A stretch of DNA of 64,000 bases. It comes from Russula earlei. Taxonomy: Eukaryota > Basidiomycota > Agaricomycetes > Russulales > Russulaceae. Position numbers and translations under genes: made by a program. Shown piece after piece: positions 62,134 to 64,000 of the stretch; position 1 is the stretch's first letter, and the number at the start of each line of letters is the position of its first letter. The notes beneath the pieces were generated by a model. It had not been told where the DNA came from. It saw only the letters and a list, made by a program, of their open reading frames with translations, and ran no database searches. Location: assembly GCA_025769875.1 (NCBI GenBank), contig JAGFNK010000084.1:83459-147458 (forward strand), given 5' to 3'.

Positions 62134-63579
62134 ATGAGCACTAGGAGGGACATCACTGACGAAGAAGAAAATCTAATCCCACTCCTATTTGAAAACCTCA
62201 GTTACGACACCCAAGATCACTGTTACCGAGGAAAATTTGCAGGCACACCTATTATCAACCACGGAAATCTTTCTGACACTTGGTTATACGAAGACGATAA
62301 CGACGAAGTTACCACCGAACAACTTAAAGCGGCAGCCCCAGGAGCAGAAAACGTTCAAGACTTCAACCCCTATAACTACACAGGCCTCTTCCTAGACAGA
62401 CCAGTCAAGTGGAGCCGTTCTAGAAGACATTGGGTTTACTATAACAATCGAGAAGTCGATTTCTCAGCCAGAACACCTCAAGAAGTTACCGCTATCCTAG
62501 GAACTGCTCAGAGCACTCGAAGCACCACTCCAGGACCTTCTACTCGGCGTAATACCCAACAACCTACTCCTCATACAACTAGCAACGTACCACAAGCAGT
62601 CCCTCGAACGCTCACTCCAACTAGAATCCAACTACAAGGTTCAGCCCCACCTATTGTTACAGCTACAACAACTCAGAATCCCACCATGTCAAGCAATCCA
62701 CGCCTTGTTCGGAACAGCACCAGAACCCTTTGACGGAAAGGCTGATAACGCAGAAGCCTTTTGGGCAGCTTTGGCCAATTATTACTACATCAATGGCGAC
62801 TCCTTTACAGATGAAAGCAAGAAAGTTGCCGCTGCACTAACCCACTTTAAAGTAGGAACACCCGCCGGAGCGTGGGCTAGAGAACAAACCACCAAGGCTA
62901 TGGCTCGTACCGTAGCAGACTATGGGTCATGGGACGACTTCAAGAAAGCCTTTGCCGATCATTTTATCCCTGCAGAAGCAGAGTTGGCCTCCGCTAATAC
63001 CATGCACACCTATTATCAAGGAAACTACCATTTAATGAATGGTATCAGAAATGGTCGCACCACGCATCACGAGCTACCACCGATGAAAGAACAAAGATGT
63101 ACGCATTTAGGAAGAACATCAACCCGGCCTTACATCAGAAAATACTGGGAATCACACCAACACCAACTACGCTTGCAGCCCTTGTCAAAGCAGCAAGAGA
63201 ATTCGACAACCTTTTCCACCTATACAACTCCACTGCTTTTCGAGGAGGACGCTCTGTGCGTGCCCGAGGATTGAACACTCAAGGATCAGATAATCCATTG
63301 GAAATTAACTTGTACCAAGGAGAGCCCAATGAACGACCCTGGGAATCCAGAAGTGAAAGGAAACCCCTCACAGATGCAGAGAAAGAATTTCGACGCAAGA
63401 ACAATCTCTGTTATTATTGTGGAAGAAGAATCATATGGCAAATCAATGCAGAGCAAAGAAAGCAGCTCAAGGACGCCAACGACAAGGTTCTCGCCCCCAA
63501 ACAGTCAGAGCTACAACCATCCAAGATGAAAACATCGAACCTGCGCAAGAAGAACCCGTTCCTGTTGCTTCACTAACGA
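62134..63579 (+). pseudogene. gypsy-4 gag
   Basis: ATG at 62134 (MSTRRDITDEEENLIPLLFE). A 150-residue N-terminal region with WLYEDDNDEV and RRHWVYYNNREVDF is followed by a Pro/Thr-rich linker. After a frameshift near 62705 comes the capsid-like FGTAPEPFDGKADNAEAFWA, WDDFKKAFADHFIPAEAEL, and after another shift near 63095 MYAFRKNINPALHQKILG. The zinc knuckle starts NLCYYCG and is finished in the next frame as KNHMANQC, so one base is missing near 63425. All knuckle residues are present across the shift. A decayed but recognisable Ty3/gypsy gag. Confidence 0.87.
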
Positions 63580-63744
63580 CTTGGAGAGAGACACTTGCAG
63601 ACTCGAATCCTCCGCCCAAGATCTGCTCCTATGGATTTTTAATTGGACCCCCTTCTGCACCGAGGAGGGATGCGGTCCAAATCAGTACGATACAAGAGAA
63701 ATCAATTACCCCAAAGTTTTTACCAAGAATATTCGCTCCCCTTC

Positions 63745-64000
63745 CATTGCCTTGAAAGTTACCTTAGTAGGGAAGACAAGCGGCAAAGAGATCGGTTGCA
63801 AGAGCCCTGCTCGACAGTGGAGCAGAAGGAATGATAATCCATGAACGATTTGCACAAAGACACCACCTGCACCTTCGAACTATGATCAAACCCTTGCCAG
63901 CACAAAATGTAGATGGAACACAAAATGCCAATGGACTAATACGCTTAGCACCATCCAAAGACTTCGCATTCAAGCGCACACAGGCGGGCCACTCATGATG
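63745..64000 (+). pseudogene. gypsy-4 protease, cut by the window end
   Basis: In the frame containing ARALLDSGAEGMIIHERFAQ the retropepsin active site DSGA is clear (about 63811), followed by LHLRTMIKPLPAQNVDGTQN. Stops and a frameshift separate it from gag. RT, integrase and the 3' LTR should lie beyond 64000. Confidence 0.85.

Overview
This window looks like transposon-dense nuclear DNA of a basidiomycete fungus, probably an Agaricomycete with a large repeat-rich genome. That is inference. It rests on the mix of Ty3/gypsy chromoviruses, Copia, hAT, pogo-like DDE, Tc1/mariner and Helitron elements, on very short GT-AG introns (about 43-73 bp), and on fragments of a fungal Ppo-type fatty-acid dioxygenase gene. 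I found no intact ordinary host gene, no rRNA, no convincing functional tRNA and no CRISPR array. Almost every base belongs to a mobile element, a solo LTR or a decayed gene, often nested several deep. Six recurring gypsy-type LTR families are called LTR-A to LTR-F here, and two Copia families COP1 and COP2. Many boundaries are fixed by exact 5-bp (LTR) or 8-bp (hAT) target-site duplications (TSDs).

Layout. 1-1305: tail of a Copia element (COP1). 1288-6480: a minus-strand gypsy gag broken by LTR-A, which contains LTR-C and LTR-D, the latter containing another LTR-C. 6724-8652: LTR-C inserted inside LTR-C. 8785-10268: LTR-D with a gag start, then LTR-E. 10209-15125: minus-strand pogo-like transposase split by a 3-kb hAT element (10987-14030) that carries a decayed Ppo dioxygenase fragment. 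15200-17157: Pro/Ser/Thr-rich degenerate coding DNA (gene X copy). 17158-25087: hAT relic containing a full-length Copia, COP2 (17811-23655). 25088-31243: unidentified coding-like DNA, tandem repeats and a COP1 solo LTR. 31244-33640: LTR-B containing LTR-A containing LTR-A. 33641-37402: gene X remnants rearranged by an inversion between two LTR-C copies. 37403-44280: chromodomain gypsy (gypsy-2), minus strand, split by a 3.4-kb insertion. 44281-48150: LTR-B, LTR-E and gypsy-3. 48151-58762: a Helitron RepHel gene with three N-terminal introns, interrupted by LTR-E, with a Tc1/mariner sitting on its stop codon. 58763-64000: LTR-F and the 5' half of gypsy-4, with extra ORFs ahead of gag.

Three patterns run across the window. 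(1) All eight LTR families carry a stem-loop that starts close downstream of the TATA-like box, with stems that differ between families but stay paired. (2) In-frame nonsense codons in otherwise open gypsy reading frames are nearly all TGA at positions where the family has Arg, and all six substitutions between the COP2 LTRs are CpG/CpA differences; both point to CpG deamination as the main decay process. (3) Insertion order can be read from the nesting: LTR-C, COP2, the mariner and the inner LTR-A are among the younger arrivals, while gypsy-5, gene X, the pogo gene and the Helitron are older hosts.
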